From positions 1 to 21,116 of the forward strand of contig JAJFLS010000234.1 in NCBI GenBank assembly GCA_021772595.1: 21,116 bases of DNA. Reading direction: 5' to 3'. The stretch is from Opitutales bacterium (lineage in GTDB: Bacteria; Verrucomicrobiota; Verrucomicrobiia; Opitutales; Opitutaceae). The translations under genes and the position numbers were made by a program. The notes beneath the pieces are model-generated. The model was given only the letters and a program-made list of their open reading frames with translations. It had not been told where the DNA came from and made no database searches. This document shows, one piece after another, positions 6,377 to 13,198 of this stretch; positions within the stretch are counted from its first letter, which is position 1; the number at the start of each line of letters is the position of its first letter.

Positions 6377-8388
6377 ACGCGTCAAAAAGAACCCTAAAAT
6401 CCAAGATCAAAGATTTGCCTGTTTCACAAAAGATTCTGGCAATCACGCTCCTTTCAAGCCTCGCCACCTTACTTCTGCTTTGCTCAATCTCGTTCTATCG
6501 CGAAAGCAAATCGTTTTCCGATCGCAAAGTAAACGAGCTCAGCGCGCTTTCGCGAATATTGGAAAGCAACTCAATCGCGTCTCTAGTATTCGACGATCCC
6601 AATACCGCCAAGAAATACGTAGACTCTCTCCAGCACGAACCTGACATCGAGAGCGTGAGCATCTATACCAAAGACGATCAGATATTCGTCTACTTCGCTC
6701 GATCGGAAACCTTCACCCCACATCCAGCGCCCACAGAATTCGGCGATCGATGGTCGGGCAACCGCCTTTTCTTCGCCAAGGAGATCTTTCTCGATAACGA
6801 ACTGCGGGGGAAAATCCTAATTGAAATGGATACTCGATCGCTACGAGCGGCCGTATCCCAAAGCTTTTGGATTTCAGTCGCCTTGCTTATCGGTGGACTG
6901 ACGATCACCCTGATCCTTACCTCTCGACTACAAAAACTTCTAACCAAACCAGTCGAAGAATTGGCCGAGGTAACTCGGAACATTTCCGAGGAAAAAGGCT
7001 ACAACGCGAGGGCGATAAAACGCTGCGATGACGAGATCGGCTCACTAGTCGACAGTTTCAACGCAATGCTAGACACGATTCAATTGCGTGACGCAGAACT
7101 AAGAAAAGCCAATATCGGCCTAGAGCAGTTAGTCGAGGCCCGAACGGAAGACTTGTATAGTCGTAACCAGGAATTAAAGAAAGCGATCGAGGCAGCCAAT
7201 GCAGCGACCGTTGCGAAGAGCGAATTTCTGGCGACCACCAGCCACGAGCTTCGAACCCCTTTGAATCCAATTATAGGGTACGCGGAAAAACTTCTTCTTG
7301 CAGAAAAAGACAGCGAGAAAGCCAAGGAACTGCACATCATCAAGCATTCCGCTACGCTCTTGCTGAGATTGATCGACGACATTCTCGAATACAGTCGAAT
7401 AGAGCGCGGCGATGTTCAATTAGTTAGCAATAAGATTCCGTTTCAGGAATTCTGCCAGGATCTCATCTACTTAATGAAGGGCGACGCAGAAGCGAAAGGA
7501 CTAACATTGACCTACGATCATGAAGGAAAGATCGGGCTTCCTAATGAGATTCTTTTCATCGAAATAGACGAGGGACGATTGCGGCAAATTCTCCTCAACC
7601 TGATTGGCAACGCGATCAAGTTCACTCATTCCGGCTCCATCAAGGTCAGCTCTCGATTCGAGATTCTCGACGAGGGGCATGGTCGACTCTGTATCGTAAT
7701 TCAAGATACGGGAATTGGGATAGAGCCGAAAGACATGGATAAACTCTTTAAATCATTTTCCCAAGTAGATGGCAGTTTGAGCCGACGTTACAGCGGCATG
7801 GGTTTGGGTTTGGCCATTTGCAGAAAGCTGGTCGAAGCAATGGATGGCTCGATCGACTGCAAGAGCTCTCCTGGTAGAGGCAGTTCATTCAGGTTCAAGA
7901 TACCCGTGGAATTAGAGCCGAATTCGGTCGATCAAACCTCTTTAAGCTTTCCTCTATCACTGGAGAATGAGCTCCCCATTCTTCTGGTCGAAGATGAACC
8001 CGTAAACAGAGAGCTTGGGGCTTCCATGGTCAAAAGCATGGGCTACGACGTCTTCTGCGCCAAAGACGGATTCAGCGCTCTAGAACTTGCGAAGGAGAAC
8101 CACTTTGGCGTCGTGCTTCTCGACATTGGAATGCCCGGCATGGACGGCTTCGCCGCAGCGAAAGCCCTTCGAAAGCAAGAGGGCCACGATCAACACACGC
8201 CTATTATCGCCGTGACTGCTAACGCGTCTCCGGAGTACCGGCAGCGCTGCCTAGAAGCCGGAATGGACGATTTTCTGCCAAAGCCCTTAATCGTGGCCAA
8301 ACTCGCCAGAGTCGTAGCGAAGTGGCAAAGGAAGAGCGATCAATCGAGCATTCAAAATCAAGCAGGACCGCCCTCCAGCGCTCTATGA
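6373..8388 (+). CDS. Hybrid sensor histidine kinase with YfiN-like (CHASE8-type) sensor
   Basis: A 671-residue inner-membrane hybrid kinase. Domains in order: TM1 (about 21-42); periplasmic sensor (about 43-162) with SRILESNSIASLVFDDPNTAKKYV and DIESVSIYTKD, the pattern of the CHASE8 domain found in YfiN-type cyclases; TM2 (about 164-184); HAMP (about 185-238); coiled coil (about 240-282); HisKA with phospho-accepting H291 (SHELRTP); HATPase with N-box N409/N413, G1 D445 (DTGIGI) and G2 GMGLGL at 475-480; and a C-terminal receiver (about 535-650) with acidic pocket E540/D541/E542, phospho-acceptor D584, TAN near 616 and K637. All catalytic residues are present, so it should be active. The ATG at 6373 overlaps the yfiR-type stop (ATGA); the open frame further upstream is only antiphase overlap with that gene. 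No HPt domain or separate response regulator is encoded nearby. Confidence 0.93.
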   Translation: MNASKRTLKSKIKDLPVSQKILAITLLSSLATLLLLCSISFYRESKSFSDRKVNELSALSRILESNSIASLVFDDPNTAKKYVDSLQHEPDIESVSIYTKDDQIFVYFARSETFTPHPAPTEFGDRWSGNRLFFAKEIFLDNELRGKILIEMDTRSLRAAVSQSFWISVALLIGGLTITLILTSRLQKLLTKPVEELAEVTRNISEEKGYNARAIKRCDDEIGSLVDSFNAMLDTIQLRDAELRKANIGLEQLVEARTEDLYSRNQELKKAIEAANAATVAKSEFLATTSHELRTPLNPIIGYAEKLLLAEKDSEKAKELHIIKHSATLLLRLIDDILEYSRIERGDVQLVSNKIPFQEFCQDLIYLMKGDAEAKGLTLTYDHEGKIGLPNEILFIEIDEGRLRQILLNLIGNAIKFTHSGSIKVSSRFEILDEGHGRLCIVIQDTGIGIEPKDMDKLFKSFSQVDGSLSRRYSGMGLGLAICRKLVEAMDGSIDCKSSPGRGSSFRFKIPVELEPNSVDQTSLSFPLSLENELPILLVEDEPVNRELGASMVKSMGYDVFCAKDGFSALELAKENHFGVVLLDIGMPGMDGFAAAKALRKQEGHDQHTPIIAVTANASPEYRQRCLEAGMDDFLPKPLIVAKLARVVAKWQRKSDQSSIQNQAGPPSSAL

Positions 8389-8404
8389 AACTCATAGTTT
8401 CATA
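8384..8404. repeat. Perfect stem-loop overlapping the kinase stop codon
   Basis: TATGAAAC at 8384-8391 and GTTTCATA at 8397-8404 form a perfect 8-bp stem with a 5-base loop; the kinase TGA lies in the left arm. The stem is AT-rich and is followed by AAAA rather than a T-tract on the + strand, so it is not a convincing intrinsic terminator; it might be an RNA-stabilising hairpin. The rest of the gap to 8658 holds no credible gene. Confidence 0.45.
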
Positions 8405-8658
8405 AAAACGGGCGATAGATACGCAACTAATTGTCTGGCCTTTTTAAAGCACGTTTCTAAACGCCAGTTTTCTTACGCAAAGATATTCAAGCACTTCCAT
8501 CGAATTCTCGAAGCGGCCAATTCTTGCGCCTTTTTGAGGCCATGAAATCTTTCTTCGAGCGGCGAAGCACGGATCCCTAATTTCGGCGCATTCGATCCGG
8601 CAACCCGAGCGTAGCCCCTAATACCTCCTACACTCTGAATTCCAAAAATTTCTACACT

Positions 8659-9090
8659 ATGGGAAATTGCTACAACTCGATCGTCATCAACACTGATCCA
8701 GAAGAGGCCTGGAATGCTCTGAGAAACTTTCACGACATGTCCTGGGCGAGCGAGATCATCACAAGCGTCGTGAAAGTCGGCGATAAGCAGTCCGACGAGA
8801 TCGGCGCTAAGCGGATCCTGAACAACGCCTTTCACGAATCGCTGCTCGAACTCGACGACCCGTCGATGAGCTTCGAATACAGCATCGACGACGGCCCCGG
8901 TCCCGTTTCCAAGGACGCCGTATCGGATTACATCGGCAGAGTGCGCGTGGCGCCGGTGACCGCAAACGGTCAGACCTTCGTCGAATGGTCGTCCAATTAC
9001 CAATCTCCCGACGACTCATCGGTGGGCGAGCTCTGCAATCCGATCTACCAAGCTCTGCTACAAGCCTTAAAGGCTCACTTGGAATCATGA
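8659..9090 (+). CDS. SRPBCC-family (START/polyketide-cyclase-like) protein
   Basis: A 143-residue soluble protein with the SRPBCC signature: an N-terminal strand followed by a helix (NCYNSIVINTDPEEAWNALRNFHDMSWAS), then a mid-domain run of strands (GAKRILNN, HESLLELDDPSMSFEYSI, YIGRVRVAPV, GQTFVEWSSNYQ), and a long C-terminal helix (PIYQALLQALKAHLE). This helix-grip fold binds hydrophobic ligands; the MxaD/polyketide-cyclase branch is the nearest in style. No signal peptide, so cytoplasmic. It starts after a 270-bp gene-free gap and overlaps the following lipoprotein gene by 4 bp (ATGA), so the two are co-expressed. The ligand cannot be told from sequence. The overlapping minus-strand frame of 176 codons is a shadow. 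Confidence 0.8.
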   Translation: MGNCYNSIVINTDPEEAWNALRNFHDMSWASEIITSVVKVGDKQSDEIGAKRILNNAFHESLLELDDPSMSFEYSIDDGPGPVSKDAVSDYIGRVRVAPVTANGQTFVEWSSNYQSPDDSSVGELCNPIYQALLQALKAHLES

Positions 9091-9701
9091 GCGTTCGAAA
9101 TCCATATTTATCAACCTTAGCTTTCGCCGCGCTGCTGATTCTGTCAGGCTGCGCGACAATGGAAACCACCCAGTCCGGCTTCCTCACCGACTACCAGGAA
9201 CTAGAGTCGGACGAGGAGACCCCGAACCATCGCGAATTTATCGCTGAGAATATTGACTGGACTCGGTTTTCCGCCGCTAAAATCGAAAGCGTAAAAGCAA
9301 TCCTCCCCGCGAAACAAGCCAAGCGTTTCGACAAGGAGGACATCGCGCAACTCGAAGCAGACGCCGAAGAGATCCTCAGAGAAGTGTTCGCCTCTCGCTT
9401 GGCTCCATCGGACGCCTCTGGCCAAGAAAAGCTCTGTATTCGAGCCGCGATTACCGACATCAACACCGTAAACGTCGGCATGAACACGGTAACATCCATT
9501 CTAGCGGTCCCGCTCGACAATGGCGGAGTCAGCGTCGAAATCGAAATCCTGGACGCCGCGAGTCGCGAAAGATTGCTAGCGTACTCGAGCTACGAAACCG
9601 GCAAAATGAAACAAGTCGGCGGCTTCTTCAGCAAGCTCGGACACGCGAAAAGCGGCTTCCGCAAAATCGCCCAAAGAGCATCCGACGCGATACAGAATTA
9701 G
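9087..9701 (+). CDS. DUF3313-family lipoprotein
   Basis: A 204-residue lipoprotein: hydrophobic N-terminus followed by the lipobox LSGC with lipidated C22. Just after it comes TTQSGFLTDYQELE, the start motif of DUF3313 proteins (S-G-F-L-x-D-Y-x-x-L), and further on CIRAAITDINTVN and VSVEIEILDAASRERLLAY, which match the family's conserved core; the C-terminus is a basic helix. The residue after the lipidated Cys is Ala, not Asp, so outer-membrane sorting is expected under the E. coli rule, though that rule may not hold here. I chose the ATG at 9087, which overlaps the stop of the SRPBCC gene; a longer frame lacks the lipobox position. Biochemical function is unknown for the family. Confidence 0.82.
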   Translation: MSVRNPYLSTLAFAALLILSGCATMETTQSGFLTDYQELESDEETPNHREFIAENIDWTRFSAAKIESVKAILPAKQAKRFDKEDIAQLEADAEEILREVFASRLAPSDASGQEKLCIRAAITDINTVNVGMNTVTSILAVPLDNGGVSVEIEILDAASRERLLAYSSYETGKMKQVGGFFSKLGHAKSGFRKIAQRASDAIQN

Positions 9702-9720
9702 CAATCAGAGGAATCCTGAA

Positions 9721-9802
9721 TGTAGGAGCGGGTTTATCCCGCGATAATTCTCTTCCAGCGTTTTGTCGTTCCACCTTATCGCGGGGTAAACCCGCTCCTA
9801 CA
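9721..9802. repeat. REPIN subfamily A
   Basis: Left arm 9721-9747 and right arm 9776-9802 are 27-bp inverted copies with one mismatch. Each has an outward TGTAGGAG head and an inner GCGGG/CCCGC hairpin. It starts 20 bp after the stop of the lipoprotein gene, between convergent genes, and matches the copies at 2399-2476 and 12997-13061. Confidence 0.88.
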
Positions 9803-9858
9803 CTGATTATTGGATACTAAGGTAGCGGCCGATCTCCGAGCGGCCATAGTACCAAATA

Positions 9859-9927
9859 GGTAGGGAGTACCGGCCCGGTCCTCCGAAAAAGTTTCCACCC
9901 CGGAGGACTGAGCCAGTCCTCCCTACC
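9859..9927. repeat. REPIN subfamily B
   Basis: Inverted arms at 9859-9885 and 9901-9927 share an outer GGTAGGGAG and an inner CCTCCG but differ in the small hairpin between: ACCGG-C-CCGGT on the left, GACTG-GCT-CAGTC on the right. Stem pairing is kept inside each arm although the bases differ, as expected for selected REP hairpins. A weaker GGTA...TACC inverted element with GCGGCC/CGGCC lies just before it at 9821-9853. Only copy of this subfamily in the window; it ends 23 bp from the stop of the convergent ThuA gene. Confidence 0.75.
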
Positions 9928-9950
9928 CATCCTGCGATTATGGTTCCCTT

Positions 9951-10994
9951 TTACTCGCTCTCCTTCTCTGGCGCCAAGGCGGCGCGCATGGGTCCTGCCG
10001 ATGCGGTCGGCGTCGCGTCGGCCTTAAGATTGCCCAGCGCGTACAAGATTCCGTCAAACACGTGCTGCATGATCGTCTCGTTCGTATAAGTCTCTTCGCG
10101 ATGCCCAAGGTTCGTGTAGAATAGACGGCCTTTACCATATTCCCGTATCCAGGATACGGGGACATCTCGCGGCCCTTTGCCATAAGCGCTATTGCTCTTC
10201 TCCTGCTTCGGATCTGTCAAACGCGCATTCACCTCCGGCTTGCTCATATCCAGGCTCAAGAGAATCCGCAGATTGTCTTCGCCTTGGAATTTGCTGGGCT
10301 TGTACTGGTAGATCTCATCCATGTGCCAAAACCCTTTGCCTCCGAAGGCGTTGTTCAAAATGTGATCGGGATCGTCGAGCTTGAAGGCCCAGGTGCCGCC
10401 GCCACCCCACGGGTGACCATTGAATTGCCCGCCGATCAATTCCGACGCGGCCTCCCACTCGTAGAAGTTGTCGCTCGCCGCGTGGATGCCGATGATCCCG
10501 TTTCCGCCACTGACGAAATCCAAGATCGCCTTGCGCTGCTTTTCCTCCGGAATTTTCAAATGGGTCGTGTTGTTGAAGAGAATCGCGTCGTACCGCTTAA
10601 GATTCTTCTTGGTGAACACGTCGTAGTTGTCCGCCAGATCTACGGAAAACAGCTTGCCCTTTCGGGACATCTCCTGGAGCGCGAAATTCGCCGACGGAAT
10701 CGAGGTGTGAATGAATCCCTCGCAACGCCAAAAGACGAGAATGCGGCCCTTGTTCTTGGGCTTCAACTGGCGTTTTTGCTGGCGCTTCTTGAGCACTACG
10801 CTCGATTTGGTCGGCTGAGCCTGGCTGATAGCCATCTGCTGTTTGGAAATAAGCAGCTTCAAACGCTCGGCCGCCCGCTCCTCCCAAATCGTTGGCTTTT
10901 GCTTTTCCTGGGCCGACAGCAGGCTCGAAACAGGGCCCACGACTAAGGCGAGTAAAGATATACACAGGAAAAAACGCTTCGTATAGATGGTCAT
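9951..10994 (-). CDS. Secreted ThuA-domain protein
   Basis: A 347-residue exported protein with one ThuA (trehalose-utilisation type, class I glutamine amidotransferase-like) domain. Residues 1-28 are a signal peptide (ends SLLSAQ); residues about 30-82 are a basic, helical linker; the domain is about 83-325, with RILVFWRCEGFIHTSIPSA, a DAILFNNTTH strand, GGNGIIGIHAASD (H171), LIGGQFNGHPWGGGG, PDHILNNAF, and GRLFYTNLGHREETY. ThuA domains are common in Verrucomicrobiota and Planctomycetota, often near sugar-oxidation genes, but no enzymatic reaction is established for this form. I chose the ATG at 10994 because the signal peptide starts there; the longer frame runs back into a REPIN. The nearest upstream gene on this strand is 216 bp away, so it may be transcribed alone. 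Confidence 0.88.
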   Translation of the reverse strand: MTIYTKRFFLCISLLALVVGPVSSLLSAQEKQKPTIWEERAAERLKLLISKQQMAISQAQPTKSSVVLKKRQQKRQLKPKNKGRILVFWRCEGFIHTSIPSANFALQEMSRKGKLFSVDLADNYDVFTKKNLKRYDAILFNNTTHLKIPEEKQRKAILDFVSGGNGIIGIHAASDNFYEWEAASELIGGQFNGHPWGGGGTWAFKLDDPDHILNNAFGGKGFWHMDEIYQYKPSKFQGEDNLRILLSLDMSKPEVNARLTDPKQEKSNSAYGKGPRDVPVSWIREYGKGRLFYTNLGHREETYTNETIMQHVFDGILYALGNLKADATPTASAGPMRAALAPEKESE

Positions 10995-11084
10995 ATTCAA
11001 AAACTGGGCTAACAAATCTAGGCCAAACAAAATCGGTGAAACATGAATTGCGAACTTTTTGTTCCGCCGTTTGCCTTGAACTTC

Positions 11085-11154
11085 CTGTAGCCGCGATCGC
11101 TGATCGCGGAATATCAATCGCACGAATCGCGATCAGCAATCGCGGCAACTACAG
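11085..11154. repeat. REPIN subfamily C
   Basis: Inverted arms with outward CTGTAG (11085-11090) and CTACAG (11149-11154). The left arm holds CCGCGATC-GCT-GATCGCGG, a perfect 8-bp hairpin; the right arm is the diverged copy with a short insertion near its head. The same subfamily is at 14584-14652. It lies in the 216-bp gap between the TonB/TolA-like gene and the ThuA gene, which otherwise holds nothing recognisable. Confidence 0.8.
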
Positions 11155-11210
11155 AAACCCCGTCATTCACCCTAGTTCTCGCAGCCAAGAATCCACTACC
11201 CAGCCGCCGC

Positions 11211-12389
11211 TCAATAGTAATGGAACGAAAACTTGATCACTTCGTCGTCTCCAAAGACTTCCACCATCTCTTGAGTCCACGGGCCGTACGGAGCGCCCTC
11301 CTCCACTGCCGTCCGGCACATGTAGATTCCGATCACTTTCGCGGTCGTTTGGGGAAATTTCGTTTCCAGATTCGTGATGTAGCCATCCTTGTTCAGAGTA
11401 AATTGGAGATACACCTTGCTGTTGCCTTCCTTTCCGGCGGCATCATCCGCAAGCGCGTTCCAGCGCACGCTCACCGTCTCGATGAATCGCTCCATGTACT
11501 CGCCGAATTCGCTGAACTTCGCGTCCACCGCGATTCTCCCAGTTTTCGACACTCCAGGAGCTCGATTAGCAGTCGGGCCGGGCGCGACTTTCGGCAGGCG
11601 CGGGCGCGGGCGCGGCGACGGATCCGACTGTTCCGAAACGACCTGAGAGTTCTGCGGAACGACGAGCGGCTGAGTCGTCGCCGCTTCCTGCTCTTTCTCT
11701 TCCCCTTCTTCAGCTTCCCCGTCGATGCGTTCGTTCACATTGGTCGGCGCCTCGGTTTCGTCGTATTTGACTTCTGCCAAACCTGTCTCATCGGGATCTT
11801 CCTCCTCCTGCGCCCCGGGAATCGGAATCGCTTTGATCAAAGGCAGAGTCTGCAACTGCGGGACTAGAAGCGGCGTTTCCTGAACGGCTTCCTGCTCCTC
11901 TTGCTGTGGATTCTGCGGCGAAGGCGGAGGCGAGAATTCAGGAGGGCTCAAGTCGCCTGTGATAAACTGGTTGGTCTCGATATCGTCGTCGCTCTCCGAC
12001 GAGGGTCGATTCTCGGGGTCTATCTTTTCGGGTAATTCCTCTTGAGCCGCTTGCTGGCTGCGAGCAGCGAAGTTGTTCGTCTGATCCGGCTCGTTCTCCG
12101 GCGCATCCGGATTCGTCTGCGTGTAGACCTGCTCGGGCTCTTCTTCCTCGGGAGCCATCAACTCAACTTCGAACTCCTTGTAGGGATCATTGACAGTCGA
12201 TTTCTCGGTCGTGAAAACATCCGTCGGAATACCGAAAAAGCCTATCAAATGAAACAGAAGCGTCCCGACCAGTCCTGCTATGAGCGATTTCCGGGTGAGA
12301 GCGCGACGGTCGACCAGGATTTCAAGCAGCGGACCCTCCCGTTCGGTCCGGCGCCTTTTACCAGTAATCTCCTGATCGATATCGCTCAT
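11211..12389 (-). CDS. Long TonB/TolA-like energy-transducer protein
   Basis: A 392-residue protein with a basic cytoplasmic N-terminus (KRRRTER, then LVDRRALTRK), one membrane helix at about 36-54 (LIAGLVGTLLFHLIGFFGI, again with the anchor His), a very long Glu/Pro/Gln-rich linker (about 65-270, including PPEFSPPPSP and PSPRPRPRLP), and a C-terminal alpha/beta domain (about 288-392: EYMERFIETVSVRWNALA, VYLQFTLNKDGYITNLE, ...IKFSFHYY) of TonB/TolA type. It should span the periplasm and deliver energy from an ExbB/ExbD or TolQ/TolR motor that is not encoded next to it. It starts 8 bp after the maf stop; a TTG at 12401 would give a 4-bp overlap and four more residues. It is much longer than the tonB of the first operon, with a different C-terminal domain, so the two are not simple duplicates. 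Confidence 0.8.
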   Translation of the reverse strand: MSDIDQEITGKRRRTEREGPLLEILVDRRALTRKSLIAGLVGTLLFHLIGFFGIPTDVFTTEKSTVNDPYKEFEVELMAPEEEEPEQVYTQTNPDAPENEPDQTNNFAARSQQAAQEELPEKIDPENRPSSESDDDIETNQFITGDLSPPEFSPPPSPQNPQQEEQEAVQETPLLVPQLQTLPLIKAIPIPGAQEEEDPDETGLAEVKYDETEAPTNVNERIDGEAEEGEEKEQEAATTQPLVVPQNSQVVSEQSDPSPRPRPRLPKVAPGPTANRAPGVSKTGRIAVDAKFSEFGEYMERFIETVSVRWNALADDAAGKEGNSKVYLQFTLNKDGYITNLETKFPQTTAKVIGIYMCRTAVEEGAPYGPWTQEMVEVFGDDEVIKFSFHYY

Positions 12390-12397
12390 CTCGCTCG

Positions 12398-12967
12398 TCA
12401 AATCAACTTATGACGCGCAAGCATCGCCTTTGTTTCATCAATTGGCAACCCCATGATGTTCGAATGTGAGCCCTCGAAGGATTTGATAATGATTCCGGCG
12501 CCTTCCTGAATCCCGTAAGCGCCCGCCTTGTCCAGGGGATTTACGAGTTTGAAATAACGATCGATCGTCGCGTCGTCCAACGCGTTGAACGTCACTTCGC
12601 TCCGAACTCCTAACGTCTCACGCACGCCCTTTGAAACGCATTGTAGCGAAACGCCCGTATAGACGAAATGGGTACGCCTCGACAGTCGCTTGAGCATCCG
12701 TTTCGCATCATCCAAATCGACTGGCTTGTTAAGCACCTTCCCATCGATGTGCACGGTCGTATCGGATCCGAGCGCAAATCGATCCGGATGCTTCGACGCG
12801 ACCCAACTCGCCTTCAACTCCGCATTGGCTCGCACCATCGCCTCCGGATCGAGGTCCCCATCGTTATCCTCCTCGACCTCAGCCGGGATAATCTCGAACG
12901 AAACGCCGAGCCGATCTAGCAGTTCCTTCCGTCGAGGTGAGGCCGAAGCGAGAATCAAGTCAGTCAT
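12398..12967 (-). CDS. maf: Maf-family nucleoside triphosphate pyrophosphatase (YhdE type)
   Basis: A 189-residue Maf protein, full length. Maf enzymes hydrolyse nucleoside triphosphates to monophosphate plus pyrophosphate and help exclude non-canonical nucleotides. Diagnostic motifs: LILASASPRRKELLDRLG at 4-21 (nucleotide loop), GSDT with catalytic-type D69, KPVDLDDAKRML at 81-92, THFVYTGV at 99-106, DKAGAYGIQ at 146-154, and GSHSNIMGLPI at 166-176. The DKAGAYGIQ and N-I-M-G-L-P-I forms match the YhdE (dTTP/UTP) branch rather than the YceF (m7GTP) branch. I chose the ATG at 12967; the frame reaches back to 13075, but only through a REPIN. The gene is followed at 8 bp by the long TonB/TolA-like gene, so the two form an operon. 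Confidence 0.93.
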   Translation of the reverse strand: MTDLILASASPRRKELLDRLGVSFEIIPAEVEEDNDGDLDPEAMVRANAELKASWVASKHPDRFALGSDTTVHIDGKVLNKPVDLDDAKRMLKRLSRRTHFVYTGVSLQCVSKGVRETLGVRSEVTFNALDDATIDRYFKLVNPLDKAGAYGIQEGAGIIIKSFEGSHSNIMGLPIDETKAMLARHKLI

Positions 12968-12996
12968 TGTTTTTCGGCCCCAATATGCAACTGTGG

Positions 12997-13061
12997 ATCG
13001 CGGGGTAAACCCGCTCCTACAAATTTGCGTGTTCTTTGTAGGAGCGGGTTTACCCCGCGAT
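12997..13061. repeat. REPIN subfamily A, directly upstream of maf
   Basis: Perfect 25-bp inverted arms at 12997-13021 and 13037-13061 with a 15-bp spacer. Unusually, here GTAG faces inward: the left arm ends in CTCCTACA and the right begins TGTAGGAG, so the pair is in tail-out orientation compared with the copies at 2399 and 9721. The inner GCGGG/CCCGC hairpin is present in each arm. Its nearer edge is 29 bp from the maf start codon, so the transcript leader could fold into a long hairpin. Confidence 0.85.
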
Positions 13062-13130
13062 ATCCATTTCCGCAAAAACCTCGTCCATAATCCGCGGCCA
13101 TTTGAAAAGTAATCATATTTCTACTCAAGC

Positions 13131-13160
13131 ATCTGCGATCTCTGCGCAATCTGTGATTAA
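13131..13160. repeat. Short 9-nt-periodic degenerate repeat
   Basis: Three consecutive 9-base units, ATCTGCGAT, CTCTGCGCA and ATCTGTGAT, then an A-rich run, between the TolC-family stop and maf. Such ATCTG(C/T)G runs look like a dispersed intergenic repeat, but only one copy is seen in this form here. Confidence 0.35.
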
Positions 13161-13198
13161 AAATTTCCACCCCTAGAGGATCAAAAAGCATATTTACC

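Noticed and set aside
8473..9003. 176-codon frame on - strand reaching into the 8389-8658 gap
   Set aside because: Mostly antisense to the SRPBCC gene; the gap portion alone shows no coding signal.
10284..10946. 220-codon open frame on + strand opposite the ThuA gene
   Set aside because: Leu/Val/Arg-rich shadow with no motif; the ThuA domain is intact on the other strand.
11220..11867. 215-codon open frame on + strand opposite the long TonB/TolA-like gene
   Set aside because: Arg/Phe-rich shadow of the acidic Pro/Glu linker.
12968..13075. N-terminal extension of Maf
   Set aside because: The extra residues are translated from the REPIN; the conserved Maf motif starts at the ATG at 12967.
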